Below are positions 5,768 through 5,828 of a stretch of DNA of 5,828 bases, in pieces. How positions within the stretch are numbered: position 1 is the stretch's first letter; each line of letters begins with the position of its first letter. Source of the DNA: Candidatus Adiutrix sp. (GTDB taxonomy: Bacteria; Desulfobacterota; Desulfarculia; Adiutricales; Adiutricaceae); NCBI GenBank assembly GCA_031285975.1, contig JAITVE010000247.1, positions 1-5,828 on the forward strand. Reading direction: 5' to 3'. The notes beneath the pieces were generated by a model. The model had not been told where the DNA came from, searched no databases, and saw nothing but the letters and a program-made list of their open reading frames with translations. The translations under genes and the position numbers were made by a program.

Positions 5768-5828
5768 TGGAACACAAAGCAGTCTTGGAAATAGTCGGCC
5801 TGGGCTCCGGCGGGCTGGACGGCATTAC
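5767..5828 (+). CDS. cbiH: Start of cobalt-factor III/precorrin-3B C17-methyltransferase CbiH (partial)
   Basis: The ATG at 5767 shares its A with the cbiG stop codon (TGATG), and GGAG lies directly upstream at 5761-5764. Only 20 codons plus two bases are in the window. They read LEIVGLGSGGLDGI followed by a threonine codon, the N-terminal glycine-rich strand-loop of tetrapyrrole methylases (usual form VGLGPG..LT). CbiH contracts the ring and methylates C17. The choice among methylases rests on gene order (cbiG followed by cbiH, as in enteric cbi operons) and on the GGLD form of the loop, so cbiH is likely but cbiL is not fully excluded. Confidence 0.75.
   Translation, partial: MEHKAVLEIVGLGSGGLDGI

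Overview
This window holds most of a cobalamin (vitamin B12) corrin-ring operon on the + strand. The genes run cbiC, cbiD, a fused cbiE-cbiT, cbiF, cbiG and the first 20 codons of cbiH. CbiD, CbiG and the split CbiF/CbiE-T/CbiC set mark the anaerobic, early-cobalt-insertion route, not the oxygen-dependent Cob route. The gene order matches the cbiCDETFGH order of the enteric cbi operon. The DNA is GC-rich with G/C-biased third codon positions. The protein sequences, the CbiE-CbiT fusion and the style of the intergenic repeats suggest an anaerobic Gram-negative bacterium, possibly of deltaproteobacterial (Desulfobacterota) type. That placement is an inference without any database search.

Layout: bases 2-85 are the end of an unidentified upstream gene on the + strand. 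Bases 86-615 are a 530-base gap. Its first part (about 125-303) is packed with GC-rich inverted repeats of REP-like character. Next comes a near-consensus sigma-70 promoter (343-371). A leader of about 235 nt follows, which does not look like a cobalamin riboswitch and ends in a hairpin that covers part of the ribosome-binding site and the A of the cbiC start codon. The genes are then tightly packed: cbiC and cbiD overlap by 17 nt, cbiD and cbiET are 16 nt apart, cbiF and cbiG overlap by 11 nt, and cbiG and cbiH overlap by 1 nt. The one loose junction is the 196-nt gap between cbiET and cbiF, which is filled by a 114-bp palindromic repeat.

How the genes work together: in pathway order, CbiH contracts the ring and methylates C17, CbiF methylates C11, CbiG opens the delta-lactone and releases acetaldehyde, CbiD methylates C1, the CbiT half methylates C15 and decarboxylates the acetate on C12, the CbiE half methylates C5, and CbiC moves the C11 methyl to C12 to give cobyrinate. 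CbiJ (reductase), CbiK/CbiX (cobalt chelatase), CbiL and CbiA are needed but not visible here; some may lie beyond the right edge.

I found no undescribed biological system. The coding part is a recognisable biosynthetic operon. The parts worth a second look are non-coding: the unexplained leader, its start-codon hairpin and the two repeat elements.
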